In this document: piece by piece, positions 35,610 to 44,608 of the stretch
Numbering within the stretch: the stretch's first letter is position 1
Layout of the letters: each line of letters opens with the position of its first letter
Position numbers and translations under genes: made by a program
Source of the DNA: Paludibacterium purpuratum
GTDB taxonomy: Bacteria > Pseudomonadota > Gammaproteobacteria > Burkholderiales > Chromobacteriaceae
Assembly (NCBI RefSeq): GCF_004363805.1
Contig: NZ_SNZP01000008.1
Location: 62,001-126,000, forward strand
Direction of reading: 5' to 3'
Length of the DNA: 64,000 bases
Notes under the pieces: model-generated
Told to the model about the DNA's origin: nothing
Database searches by the model: none
The model's input: the letters and a program-made list of their open reading frames with translations, nothing else

Positions 35610-36512
35610 TCAGAAGCTCTCCTGCCGCGCCTGGAAATACGTCAGCAGAAAATCGACCAGCACCCGCACCTTGCCCGGTACATGGCGCCGAACCGGATAA
35701 ACCGCATGAAGCGCGAGTTGCGGCAGATCGAAACCATGTAGGATCTCCACCAACTCGCCGCTTGCCAGAGCCCGCTCCAACAGAAAACGCGGCTGGCGGG
35801 TAATCCCCAGGCCATTGATCGCAGCATCCAGCAGCAAGTCGCCGTTGTTCGCCCGCAGACTTCCCTGCACTTTGACGCGCTGTTCGCTGCCATCGGCATC
35901 GACAAAGGGCCAAAACCCGGTGTGATCGGTCAGGGTATAAACAAGACAGTTGTGCTGCGCCAGTTCGTCCGGATGCACGGGAGTGCCATGCGCCTGCAAA
36001 TATGCCGGCGCAGCGCATACGGCACCGCGCACCGGCAGCAGTCGACGCGCGATCAGACTGGAATCGCCCAACTGGGTGATGCGCAATGCCAGGTCATAGC
36101 CTTCTTCCACCAAGTCCACCCGCCGATCGTTCAGCGACAAATCGATGTCGATCTCCGGATATTGCCGGCAGAACTCGGTCAGTGCCGCGCCCAGGAAGCG
36201 CTCGCCAAGCGACACCGGCGCCGTCAAGCGCAACCGGCCGGCCGGGCGCGCTGCGCCCTGCGACAATCGGTTTTCCAGCGCATCCAGTTCTCCCAACAGC
36301 GGCCCCGCGTCAGACAGGTAGCTTTCGCCCTCGGCCGTCAGCGACAGGCGTCGCGTCGTACGATGCATCAACCGCACCCCCAAACGGGCCTCGAGCGCGG
36401 ACACCAGTTTGGTCACCATGGCGCGCGACAGTCCCATGCGCTCGGATGCCGCCACAAAACTACCCTGCTCAGCCACCGTGACAAACGCTTTGATCTCGGA
36501 AAAACGATCCAT
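35610..36512 (-). CDS. LysR-family transcriptional regulator
   Basis: 300 residues from the ATG at 36512 (AGAGGAA ahead; an upstream extension is ignored). N-terminal winged helix-turn-helix at about 1-60 (MDRFSEIKAFVTVAEQGSFVAASERMGLSRAMVTKLVSALE), then a periplasmic-binding-protein-like effector domain beginning near residue 90. It resembles the CrgA/AphB-like group that often regulates a divergently placed oxidoreductase or membrane gene. It is divergent from doxX, with a dyad between them, which suggests it controls doxX and itself. Effector unknown. Confidence 0.9.
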   Translation of the reverse strand: MDRFSEIKAFVTVAEQGSFVAASERMGLSRAMVTKLVSALEARLGVRLMHRTTRRLSLTAEGESYLSDAGPLLGELDALENRLSQGAARPAGRLRLTAPVSLGERFLGAALTEFCRQYPEIDIDLSLNDRRVDLVEEGYDLALRITQLGDSSLIARRLLPVRGAVCAAPAYLQAHGTPVHPDELAQHNCLVYTLTDHTGFWPFVDADGSEQRVKVQGSLRANNGDLLLDAAINGLGITRQPRFLLERALASGELVEILHGFDLPQLALHAVYPVRRHVPGKVRVLVDFLLTYFQARQESF

Positions 36513-36540
36513 AATTTCCTCTCGGAAAACAATTTCTTTA

Positions 36541-36560
36541 TTCAAATACTATTTATTGAA
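36541..36560. promoter_or_regulatory. Candidate LysR operator between the regulator and doxX
   Basis: Imperfect dyad TTCAAATACTATTTATTGAA: 5-base arms TTCAA / TTGAA separated by 10 AT-rich bases, 29 bp upstream of the LysR start. The size and AT-rich centre fit LysR-type sites, but this is inference from position. Confidence 0.45.
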
Positions 36561-36637
36561 CAATGCAATCGCGATTTAATGGCCCCAACAGCACGGCAGC
36601 CGAGTGCTTCCCTTTAAATGCTATTGAGGTATGAGTC

Positions 36638-37024
36638 ATGACCCCCAATCCAAAACTAGCCAGCCTGAGCCTGCGTCTCGCGCTCGGCCTGATGTATCTG
36701 GCGCACGGCGCCACCAAGCTGTTCGTCTTCACGCCGGCCGGCACCGCCAAGTTCTTCAGCAGCCTTGGCTTGCCCGGCTTCATCGGCTACTTCGCCATCG
36801 TGGCGGAGCTTGCGGCCTCTGCCATGCTACTCTCCGGCTTCAAATCGCGCTGGGCAGCGATCGCCCTAGTGCCGCTGTTGGCCGGTACGATCGTATTGGT
36901 GCACGGCGCTAACGGTTGGATGTTCACCAACCCGGGCGGCGGCTGGGAATACCCGGCATTCATGATCGCCGCCTCACTGTCGCTATTTTTCATGGACGAC
37001 GGCAAACGCCCCGCCAGCGCCTGA
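36638..37024 (+). CDS. DoxX-family membrane protein
   Basis: 128 residues with four hydrophobic segments (about 8-28, 45-67, 72-90, 102-120). The start LSLRLALGLMYLAHGATKLFVF and the block GLPGFIGYFAIVAELAASAMLLSGF are typical of the DoxX/YphA-like group. Such proteins are small quinone-related or redox-stress membrane proteins of uncertain activity. GAGG precedes the ATG. An intrinsic terminator follows 20 bp later, so it is monocistronic. Divergent LysR gene suggests inducible expression. Confidence 0.88.
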   Translation: MTPNPKLASLSLRLALGLMYLAHGATKLFVFTPAGTAKFFSSLGLPGFIGYFAIVAELAASAMLLSGFKSRWAAIALVPLLAGTIVLVHGANGWMFTNPGGGWEYPAFMIAASLSLFFMDDGKRPASA

Positions 37025-37044
37025 CAACACCGTTTGGCCCACAC

Positions 37045-37069
37045 AAATGCCCGGCTCGTCCGGGCATTT
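37045..37069 (+). terminator. Intrinsic terminator after doxX
   Basis: 10-bp stem AAATGCCCGG / CCGGGCATTT (37045-37054 with 37060-37069), loop CTCGT, T-rich right arm. It sits 20 bp after the stop. Confidence 0.75.
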
Positions 37070-37159
37070 GTCATGCATCAATTCCGCAACGCAACATTTC
37101 CTGATATCTGCCAGCGGCCTACTACACTTATCCCATGGGATTAACAAAGGAGGGCAGGC

Positions 37160-38869
37160 ATGCACAGCGAAGTACGAGCACCGCAGGAAGACATCAAGCC
37201 GCCGCTGGCCGAAGAGCTGTACCGCGCCATCGACCCGTTCGAGTTCGGACCGATCATCGGCAAAGCAAACTGGGCATGGCTGATGCACCCCAAGGAACTG
37301 GCCGGCGCCTTCGGCAACTGGCATAGCGATGCCGTGCGCTGGCAGGCGCAAAGCTTGCGTCGCCTGCTTGGCGACAACGATCGCGACGAGTTCCCGGCCA
37401 ATCCAAGCGACGATCGCTTCGCCGACAGCGCCTGGCAGGAGAACCCTGGCTGGGACATGATCAAAGAGTGGTACCTGTTCAATACCCGCTGGCTGCAGGA
37501 CACCCTGTACGCCACGCCCGATCTGAGCGACAAGGAGCGCAGCCTGAGCGCATTCTGGTTGCGTCAGTGGCTCAATGCCCTAGCGCCCACCAATTACCTG
37601 CCGTTCAATCCACGGGCGCTGGCGAAGGCCAAGGAGACGGGGGGCGAGAGCCTGATCAACGGCGTGCGCAATTTCCTGCGCGACATGGAGCATGGCGAAA
37701 TCGCCATGACCGATCGCGATGCCTTCCAAGTCGGCGTCAACCTGGCGACCACACCCGGCGCGGTGGTCTATCGCGGCCACCTGCTGGAAGTGTTGCACTA
37801 TCAGGCGACCACCGAGAACGTGCATGAAGTGCCTATCGTCATCGTCTCGCCCTGGATCAACAAATACTACGTGCTGGATCTGGATGCGAAAAAGAGCATG
37901 GTCCGCTGGCTGGTCGACCAGGGATTTTCGGTATACATCACCAGTTGGAAGAATCCGCGCGACGATGCGCGCGACCTGACCTTCGACGACTACCTGCACG
38001 ATGGTATCGATCGCATCGTCGAGGTCGCGTCCAAGATCAGCGGCAGCCCGAGCGTCCATCTGGTCGGCTACTGCATCGGCGGCACCCTGAGCGCCACCTA
38101 TCTGGCCTGGCTCGCCGCCCGCAAGCAAGCGGACAAGATCGCCAGCGCCACCCTATTGACCACGCTGACCGATTTTTCGCGCCCAGGCGACATCGAGGTA
38201 TTCCTCGGCGAGGAGGGATTGGACTTCGTCGAGCGCAAGATGGCGCAGCACGGCTACCTGGACGGCAAAGACATGGCATCCAGTTTCCGTATGCTGCGCT
38301 CGAACAGCCTGGTCTGGAACTATTGGGTCGGCAACTATCTACTGGGCGAAACGCCACGCGCCTTCGACATCCTGTACTGGAACATGGACACCACGCGCAT
38401 GCCGCAGCACATGCACAGCTTCTACCTGCGCGAATTCTACTACCACAACAACCTGTGCAAGCCGGATGCCCTGGTGGTGGCAGGCGAACCGATCGACCTC
38501 GCGCGCATTCAGACGCCGCTGTTCATGGTATCGACCGAGGAGGATCACATCGCCCCCTGGAAGCAAACTTGGAAATTGACCCAGCACGTCAGCGGCCCGG
38601 TCACCTACACCTTGTCGTCGTCCGGCCATATTCTGGGCATCGTCAATCCGCCCTCGCCCACCTCAAAGCGGCAATACTGGCAAGGCACGCCGCAAAAGGG
38701 GCAAAGCAGCGACTACTGGCTGGGCCACCACGAGCCCCATCCCGGTTCGTGGTGGCCGAGTTGGGTGGAGTGGCTCGCGCCGAAGAGCGGCGAAAAGGTG
38801 CCGTTCAAACTCGACAGCAAGCATTACCCGAAACTCGGCGACGCACCGGGGACGTATGTACTGGAATAA
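37160..38869 (+). CDS. phaC: Class I poly(3-hydroxyalkanoate) synthase PhaC
   Basis: Polymerises 3-hydroxyacyl-CoA (mainly 3-hydroxybutyryl-CoA) into storage polyester on the granule surface. 569 residues, class I size. N-terminal PhaC_N domain followed by an alpha/beta-hydrolase fold; the lipase-like box GYCIGG places the catalytic Cys at residue 305, and the SSSGHILGIVNPP motif near the end carries the catalytic His. Strong AAGGAGG ribosome binding site. phaA, phaB and phasin genes are not adjacent, so the precursor supply is encoded elsewhere. Convergent with tyrS across a REP-like palindrome. Confidence 0.95.
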   Translation: MHSEVRAPQEDIKPPLAEELYRAIDPFEFGPIIGKANWAWLMHPKELAGAFGNWHSDAVRWQAQSLRRLLGDNDRDEFPANPSDDRFADSAWQENPGWDMIKEWYLFNTRWLQDTLYATPDLSDKERSLSAFWLRQWLNALAPTNYLPFNPRALAKAKETGGESLINGVRNFLRDMEHGEIAMTDRDAFQVGVNLATTPGAVVYRGHLLEVLHYQATTENVHEVPIVIVSPWINKYYVLDLDAKKSMVRWLVDQGFSVYITSWKNPRDDARDLTFDDYLHDGIDRIVEVASKISGSPSVHLVGYCIGGTLSATYLAWLAARKQADKIASATLLTTLTDFSRPGDIEVFLGEEGLDFVERKMAQHGYLDGKDMASSFRMLRSNSLVWNYWVGNYLLGETPRAFDILYWNMDTTRMPQHMHSFYLREFYYHNNLCKPDALVVAGEPIDLARIQTPLFMVSTEEDHIAPWKQTWKLTQHVSGPVTYTLSSSGHILGIVNPPSPTSKRQYWQGTPQKGQSSDYWLGHHEPHPGSWWPSWVEWLAPKSGEKVPFKLDSKHYPKLGDAPGTYVLE

Positions 38870-38884
38870 TGTAGAGAAGTGAAA

Positions 38885-38938
38885 TCGCGGCTCAAGCCGC
38901 TCCTACAGAAAGTATCGTAGGAGCGGCTTGAGCCGCGA
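38885..38938. repeat. REP-like palindrome between phaC and tyrS
   Basis: Two exact inverted 22-base arms (38885-38906 and 38917-38938) around a 10-base spacer. The right arm begins GTAGGAGCGGCTTGAGCC, closely like the REP sequences spread through Pseudomonas and Xanthomonadaceae genomes and mobilised by RAYT (TnpA-REP) transposases. Located between convergent genes, the usual REP position, where it can also stabilise or terminate both messages. Each arm is itself a small palindrome (GCGGCTCAAGCCGC). Confidence 0.85.
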
Positions 38939-38962
38939 ACGCGTCAGACGAGGGGAAACCCC

Positions 38963-40240
38963 TTACCCCCAAACCACCAGGCAGTGATTCTTCTTGCCGC
39001 GACGCAGCAGCGTGTAACGGCCGAAACGTTGGTCCGATGCCTGCGGCACATAGGCAAGTTCGGAGACCTTGGCGCCGTTGAGCGCCACGGCGCCGCTCTC
39101 GATAAAACCGCGAGCCTGGCTCTTGGAGGCGGCCAAACCGCCTGCGACCAGCGTATCGATCAGGTTCTGTTCGCCGAGTTTGAGCGTCACCGTCGGCAGC
39201 CCATCGAGCGCCAGCTGTCCAAAATCGTCCTCGGTCAGCGATTGCTGATCTTCGGAGAACAGGCATTGGCTGATGCGCTGGGCCGCCTCGACGGCTGCCG
39301 CGCCATGCACCAGCGCCGTCACTTGTTCGGCCAGCAGTCGCTGCGCCTGCGGCGCACCCTCGCGCGCCTTGTCCGCCGCCTCGATCTCTTGGATTTCGGA
39401 CATCGGCAGGAAGGTGTAGAACGCCAGGAAGCGGTATACGTCGGCATCGGCGGCGCCAAGCCAGAATTGGTAGAACTTGTACGGCGAGGTCTTTTTCGGA
39501 TCGAGCCACACCGCGCCGCTTTCCGTTTTGCCGAACTTGGTGCCGTCCGACTTGGTAATCAACGGCAGCGTCAGACCGAACACCTGCTCGCGATTCATCC
39601 GCCGCGTCAGATCGATACCCGAGGCAATATTGCCCCACTGATCCGAACCGCCGATCTGCAGCTTGCACTGCAACTGGCGGTTAAGTTCGACAAAGTCGTA
39701 GCCCTGCAGCAGGCTGTACGCAAACTCGGTAAAGGAAATACCGGCCTCGTCGCGATCGATGCGCTGCTTGACCGAGTCCTTGTTGATCATGGCGTTGACC
39801 GAGAAGTGCTTGCCGATATCGCGCAGGAAATCGAGCACATTCATGTTGCCGAACCAGTTGAAGTTGTTGCTGACCACGGCGCTGTTGGCTCCGCGGTCGA
39901 AATCGAGGAACGGCGAGACCTGTTGGCGGATACGTTCGCTCCAGCCCGCGGTAATGTCCGGCGTATTGAGCTTGCGCTCGGCGGCCTTGAAGCTCGGGTC
40001 GCCGATCATGCCGGTCGCCCCGCCCACCAGCGCCACCGGCCGATGACCGGCCAATTGGAATCGCTTCAAGGTCAACAGCGGCACCAAATGACCGATATGC
40101 AGACTGTCCGCCGTCGGGTCGAAGCCGCAATACAAGGTCACCATGCCCTCGGACAACTGCGCTTCCAGCGCTTCGCGGTCGGATACCAGGGCGAGAAGGC
40201 CCCGCTCTTCGAGTTGGCTGATCAGAGTCTGCTGAGACAT
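38963..40240 (-). CDS. tyrS: Tyrosyl-tRNA synthetase TyrS
   Basis: Charges tRNA-Tyr. 425 residues, class Ic synthetase. HIGH motif at 48-51 ([14 protein letters not shown]), KMSKS-equivalent in TKFGKTESG (about 235-243), and a C-terminal S4 RNA-binding domain beginning around 350 ([20 protein letters not shown]). The KFGKT form is of the E. coli TyrS type. No T-box or other leader element was recognised upstream, where a short AT-rich promoter region lies. Confidence 0.97.
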   Translation of the reverse strand: MSQQTLISQLEERGLLALVSDREALEAQLSEGMVTLYCGFDPTADSLHIGHLVPLLTLKRFQLAGHRPVALVGGATGMIGDPSFKAAERKLNTPDITAGWSERIRQQVSPFLDFDRGANSAVVSNNFNWFGNMNVLDFLRDIGKHFSVNAMINKDSVKQRIDRDEAGISFTEFAYSLLQGYDFVELNRQLQCKLQIGGSDQWGNIASGIDLTRRMNREQVFGLTLPLITKSDGTKFGKTESGAVWLDPKKTSPYKFYQFWLGAADADVYRFLAFYTFLPMSEIQEIEAADKAREGAPQAQRLLAEQVTALVHGAAAVEAAQRISQCLFSEDQQSLTEDDFGQLALDGLPTVTLKLGEQNLIDTLVAGGLAASKSQARGFIESGAVALNGAKVSELAYVPQASDQRFGRYTLLRRGKKNHCLVVWG

Positions 40241-40380
40241 GAAACAAATCCTTACTTTAAAGTCATCTTGCTATGGATTGACCATTCTAGCGGATAACCC
40301 GTCTGCTTCGCACCTCCACCAAAGCCGCGCAACGAGGCTATAGTGAAACGAGCCATCTACCTTACTAAGGGGATTTGCGC

Positions 40381-40785
40381 ATGAACCGCTTCATCGACAC
40401 CGCCACATGCGACATTCTCGATCTGCACGAATTGGTGGAAACCTGGGTTCGAGGCGCGCCCGGGGCGCCACCGGTCGATATGGAAAAATTTCTCGCCCAC
40501 TTCCACCCCGAGTTCGTGATGATCTCGCCGGCGGGGCGGCGCCAGGGGCGCGAGGTCTTGGCGCACACCATCGTCGACGCCATCAACCAGCGCAGCGAAT
40601 TGGACATCGACATCGTCGATCTGGAGTTGGTGCATGCCACCGCCGACGTGGCGATCTTCACCTACGAGGAACAACGCCGCACGCAGCATCAATTCAGGCG
40701 CCGCATCTCGACCGCCACTTTCATCCGCGACGGCGAGGGCAAACCGCTACTGCGGCACCTGCAAGAGACCTGGATCGAAGATTAA
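40381..40785 (+). CDS. DUF4440 / NTF2-like domain protein
   Basis: 134 residues from the ATG at 40381, with AAGGGG ahead; a TTG two codons upstream is less likely. The pattern (an N-terminal helix, FLAHFHPEFVMISPAGRRQGREVLAHTI, then strands ending LLRHLQETWIED) fits the SnoaL/DUF4440 cone-shaped NTF2-like fold. These proteins bind small hydrophobic ligands or act as isomerases or hydrolases; no specific activity can be assigned. Its stop is 1 bp from the stop of the convergent repeat-protein gene, with no terminator between. Confidence 0.78.
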   Translation: MNRFIDTATCDILDLHELVETWVRGAPGAPPVDMEKFLAHFHPEFVMISPAGRRQGREVLAHTIVDAINQRSELDIDIVDLELVHATADVAIFTYEEQRRTQHQFRRRISTATFIRDGEGKPLLRHLQETWIED

Positions 40786-40786
40786 C

Positions 40787-41164
40787 TCAGTGCGAGCCCT
40801 GCTCGATCGGCGCAGACGGCTGTGCCTGAGTGGGATCGAGCTTCTTTTTCAAGGCATCCACCCCTTCGACCACGCCATCGCCCACCGCTTTGGCGCCTTC
40901 CACAATCGCGTGCCCGGCGGTTTGAGCGCCGCTCGCTACCACATGCCCTGCCTTCTTGGCGCCATGGGACACCGAATGGCCGACCGAGCTGGCTCCCTGC
41001 GAAACCGCATGGCCAACGTGTTTGGCTCCGGTCGCCACATCGCTCCCGACCGTCTCGGCATCTTGCTTAATCGTCGACACCGCCCCGGATGTCTCGGCGG
41101 CCATGACGTTGCCGGCAGCCAGGGTCAACAGAGCGGAGATAAGAACAAGCGTTTTACGCTTCAT
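40787..41164 (-). CDS. Exported protein with five tandem 11-residue repeats
   Basis: Unknown function. 125 residues: signal peptide MKRKTLVLISALLTLAAGNVMA (cleavage after about residue 22), a short linker, then five consecutive 11-residue units of the form G-A-x-x-x-G-H-x-V-x-x (about residues 46-100) and a charged Pro-rich tail. Eleven-residue periodicity with small residues and His suggests an amphipathic helix lying on a membrane or coiled with itself, as in LEA group 3 proteins or apolipoproteins. It follows the antiporter gene by 56 bp on the same strand and may share its transcript. AGGTAGG precedes the start. Confidence 0.82.
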   Translation of the reverse strand: MKRKTLVLISALLTLAAGNVMAAETSGAVSTIKQDAETVGSDVATGAKHVGHAVSQGASSVGHSVSHGAKKAGHVVASGAQTAGHAIVEGAKAVGDGVVEGVDALKKKLDPTQAQPSAPIEQGSH

Positions 41165-41220
41165 CGAACCTACCTATAGGAAATGGAGTACGCCAATATC
41201 TTAGCACGCTCCTATCGGCG

Positions 41221-42654
41221 TCAGGTGGCGAGCACTTTCAAGGCATCCACACGCTTCTGGCGCAACTCAGGCAGACACAGCGACAACAACGGGCCGGTCA
41301 TGAACGTGGTGGTAATGGCCATGACTACCATCATCGCAAAAATCTGCGGCGACAGGATACCGATGTCGTAGCCGATATTCAGCACGACCAATTCCATCAA
41401 GCCTCGGGTATTCATCAGAATCCCAAGCGCCCACGATTCGGACCATTTCACCCCAGTAGCGCGCGCGGCAAAGGCGGCGCCCAGCATTTTACCCACCGTC
41501 GCGACGATGATGATGACAGCGCAAGCCAGCCAAGCTTGCCAGCTGTCGAGCAGGCTGACCTGGGCACGGATGCCGGTATAGGCGAAGAAGATCGGCAACA
41601 GCACCACCGTGGTCAAGTCTTCGATCTTGGCGCTCAGGCTGGTACGGAACGATACGTGGTGCGGCATGATCGCCCCGGCCAGAAAGGCGCCGAACAAGGC
41701 ATGGATACCGATGACTTCGGACAACAACGCCGACCCCAGGCCGACACAGAAAATGAAAGCCAACTGGGCACTGGAAAACTTGCCTTCCACCGTGGCCGGA
41801 CGCAAGACGCTAAGCGCCAGCGGCCGCACCACTTTGAGCATGAAGAGCACATAAATCGCGGCCACGCTCAACACGACCAGTGCCGAATGCATGGACCCGG
41901 CCTTGACGATGCCCAGCACCGCGGCGAGCAGGCACCAGGCCGTCACGTCGTCCACCGCGGCGCAGGCAATGGCCATCGAACCGAGCGCCGTGCCGCCCAA
42001 TTGTTTGTCCTGGATAATCCTGGCAAGCACGGGGAAGGCCGTGATGCTCATGGCAATGCCCATAAACAGGGCAAACGAGGAGAACGCGACGTGTGCCGAG
42101 CCGAAGTGGGCGTAAAGCCCAAGCGAAAGCAGCGCGCCGAGCAGAAAAGGCAGCAGAATACTCGAGTGCGATATCGCAATCGCGGCGGCGGCGCGATCCT
42201 TCAGATTGGAGAGACGAAGATCCAGCCCCACCAGAAACATGAAAAAGATCAGCCCGATCTGGCTGAAGAAGTACAACTGCGGCATCGAGCGGTCGGGGAA
42301 GATGAACGAAAAACCGGCAGGCCACAGCAAGGCGAACACCGACTTGCCGAGCAGCAAACCGGCGATCATTTCGCCCACCACCGGCGGTTGACCAAAAAAT
42401 TTCAGCACGCCGGCGCAAGCGCGCGACAACGTCAGGATGACCAGCATCTGGATCAACAAGCCGACTAGCGGCAGACTGGCGTTTTTGGCCAACACCTGCT
42501 GCGCGATCGACGACCAATCGGCCGCACCGGCGCCGCCGCCTTGCAAAAAAGTGGGAATACCTTCCGGACCCTGACTGAGTATCCAGGCGAGCAACGACAA
42601 CGCCAGCGTCAATACCGCGCCATAGGTCAGGACATGCAAGATCGCTTTTTTCAC
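41221..42654 (-). CDS. Cation:proton antiporter (CPA2/KefB-type membrane domain)
   Basis: Monovalent cation/proton exchanger of the Na+/H+ exchanger-KefBC superfamily in the inner membrane. From the GTG at 42652-42654, which has AAGGGG five bases ahead, the protein is 477 residues; the frame extends 57 codons upstream without a good ribosome site. About 12-13 membrane helices. Visible family blocks: FGQPPVVGEMIAGLLLG, FFMFLVGLDLRLS, AIACAAVDDVTAWCLLA (the paired acidic residues of the transport site) and NTRGLMELVVLNIG. No TrkA/RCK C-terminal domain, unlike true KefB. Ion specificity cannot be read from the sequence. Confidence 0.87.
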   Translation of the reverse strand: MKKAILHVLTYGAVLTLALSLLAWILSQGPEGIPTFLQGGGAGAADWSSIAQQVLAKNASLPLVGLLIQMLVILTLSRACAGVLKFFGQPPVVGEMIAGLLLGKSVFALLWPAGFSFIFPDRSMPQLYFFSQIGLIFFMFLVGLDLRLSNLKDRAAAAIAISHSSILLPFLLGALLSLGLYAHFGSAHVAFSSFALFMGIAMSITAFPVLARIIQDKQLGGTALGSMAIACAAVDDVTAWCLLAAVLGIVKAGSMHSALVVLSVAAIYVLFMLKVVRPLALSVLRPATVEGKFSSAQLAFIFCVGLGSALLSEVIGIHALFGAFLAGAIMPHHVSFRTSLSAKIEDLTTVVLLPIFFAYTGIRAQVSLLDSWQAWLACAVIIIVATVGKMLGAAFAARATGVKWSESWALGILMNTRGLMELVVLNIGYDIGILSPQIFAMMVVMAITTTFMTGPLLSLCLPELRQKRVDALKVLAT

Positions 42655-43091
42655 ATCGGCCCCTTCGACACGGTGCATCGCCAGCGCGCGCAGTGCGTTC
42701 GTTTTGTGATGGCTGGCATCGTAGCACCGCCCCCGCGCCAGGGGATGGCCAGGGTGAACTTCCGCAAGAACAGGTCGCACTTTCACTGCTTTTTCAACCG
42801 AAGAGAAGAATGGAATGCGACACACTTCCGGCGCGAGGACGACGGCGGGCGTGCCCGCCCACTGTCAGAAAGATACGTTGGCATACCGACAGGCGGTTCT
42901 TAGGATGCCCTTGCCAAACGCCCACAGCATGCGAGGTCGGTTCACGTCCAGTCCCCGAAAGAATGGCACGTTCAACCAGCGGAGACTTGGCGCAAGGCGC
43001 TTTTCTGTGCCCGCAGCACGGGATGAACGCTTATGACGCGGCTAACGCGAGCAACGAGATCACGCCATGAGATCGAAAAGGATACCTGACA
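42655..43091. other. 437-bp spacer without a recognisable gene
   Basis: Lies between the divergent antiporter and MFS genes, so it should contain both promoters. Frames across it have no ribosome binding site or family resemblance and look like chance. It contains a short GC hairpin (GGCGGGC / GCCCGCC near 42844-42859) and a CTGTC...GACAG pair about 30 bases long right after it. The MFS gene has AAGGA nine bases before its ATG. Nothing matches a riboswitch I can recognise. Confidence 0.5.
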
Positions 43092-44423
43092 ATGTCGGTC
43101 AAATTGAGCGTATCGAGATGGTTGGGCATTGACTCGCTCGGCCCGCCGTTGTGGCACTTCCAATTCAGCTTTTTCATCCTGACAGTGGGCGGGCGCTGCA
43201 CTCAGCTAGCGGTCGCTTGGTGGGCATTGGCGGCGACCCATTCCGCAACGGTGTTCTCCTACATGGTCGCCTGCGCAATCGCCGCGGAGGTTCTGGCAAA
43301 ACCCTTGCTCGGATGGGTGGGAGATCGACACGATAAAATCCGTGTCTTGCTCATTTGCAATGTCGTCAACGTTATCGGCGCTTTTGCACTCTGGCTGTTA
43401 GCCGCTATCGGCTGGTTCCAACCGGTGCTGGTCGGCGCATTGATGGTTGTCGGCAGTTTGGCGGTCGGGCTACGCGACCCACTCCAGTCGAGCATCATCC
43501 CGGCGCTGGTCGACAAGGAGCGGGTCGCCCTCGCCTTCCGATCCAAGAGCATCATGTCCTCGCTGGCCCTGCTGATTGGCCCGGGTCTAGCCGGCGCGCT
43601 GGTTTCGATATGGGGTGTCGGAACCGCCCTGGCGCTCGAGGTTGCGGCGGCCACCATCGCCGCCGCTCTGGCATGGAAACTTCTCGCCATTCCGCAACGC
43701 TTTGCCAATCGATCCAGCGTGCCGCATATGGGATGGCTATCGATGATCGTGTCCGGCTTCAAGACCGTCTATCGGGTCAGAACCGAGTTCTTTTTGGCAC
43801 TATTGGCAATGGTGGTCAATTTCGCGCTCTACCCGTTTTTCAGCATTTTGGTGCCGCTGTTCGTCAAAAACAGCTTATCGATGCCGGCCTGGTATGTTGG
43901 CGTGCTGGACGCGAGTTTTGGTCTGGGCATTCTGTTCGGCAGCTATCTCGGTATCGGCTGGCTGAGTAAGTGGCTGCCGCGCGATGCCAGCATTGCGCTT
44001 GGCTTTGCCCTACTGGGAGGCAATCTGTTCGTCACCGGCCGATTGCTGCCGCCATGGCTGATCCCGGCTGCATTTGCCGCCGGCGGCATGGGACTGATGC
44101 TCATCAATGTCCATGCCGCCACGGTTAGAACGTTGGCTACGCCTGCATCGCACCGCAACCGCATGGCGGCCACCGTGGCGTTTTTTTCGTCGGCCGCAAG
44201 TCCGGTTGGCAGCATGACGATCGGCATGCTACTTGGCTCGTTTAGCCTGTCGGGGATCATGATGGTCCTGGGGGGGATGGTCTGTGTCCTCGCGATGACG
44301 GTCTTCTTCATCCCTTACTTCAAGCAGGTAATGTGGATGCCGGACGATCGGCTCGATGGGGTCTACGCCGAGATCTATCCCAACGCATTCGAGGACCCGG
44401 CTCAGGGGCGGCGTAAGACGTGA
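43092..44423 (+). CDS. Major facilitator superfamily transporter
   Basis: 443 residues, about 12 membrane helices. The loop 2-3 motif appears as GWVGDRHDKIRVL (about residues 74-86), the MFS motif A. The overall pattern, including RDPLQSSIIPALVDKERVALAFRSKSIMSSLALLIGPGLAGALVSIWG, resembles the EntS/MFS_3 exporter group that exports siderophores or drugs. Substrate not identifiable; no siderophore genes are nearby. A secreted protein of unknown function follows on the same strand 185 bp later. Confidence 0.88.
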   Translation: MSVKLSVSRWLGIDSLGPPLWHFQFSFFILTVGGRCTQLAVAWWALAATHSATVFSYMVACAIAAEVLAKPLLGWVGDRHDKIRVLLICNVVNVIGAFALWLLAAIGWFQPVLVGALMVVGSLAVGLRDPLQSSIIPALVDKERVALAFRSKSIMSSLALLIGPGLAGALVSIWGVGTALALEVAAATIAAALAWKLLAIPQRFANRSSVPHMGWLSMIVSGFKTVYRVRTEFFLALLAMVVNFALYPFFSILVPLFVKNSLSMPAWYVGVLDASFGLGILFGSYLGIGWLSKWLPRDASIALGFALLGGNLFVTGRLLPPWLIPAAFAAGGMGLMLINVHAATVRTLATPASHRNRMAATVAFFSSAASPVGSMTIGMLLGSFSLSGIMMVLGGMVCVLAMTVFFIPYFKQVMWMPDDRLDGVYAEIYPNAFEDPAQGRRKT

Positions 44424-44608
44424 ACGCCCAAATGGGCGCCAGCCCTATCGAAAGAGCAGGACTATCCTTTGGATCCATAACGTTTTTCCATCCCTGTTCG
44501 ATACTTCCGGCACAACGCGGTACGGCATGCCGATCATCCGGCGGCCCCGCTTGATAGACCAGGCGCAACTGCCTGTATTTTGGAACGTGATCGATCAGGA
44601 AAAACACG

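Noticed and set aside
36513-36637. Clear sigma-70 promoter for doxX
   Set aside because: Only TTGAAC with a badly spaced -10 could be seen; left out.
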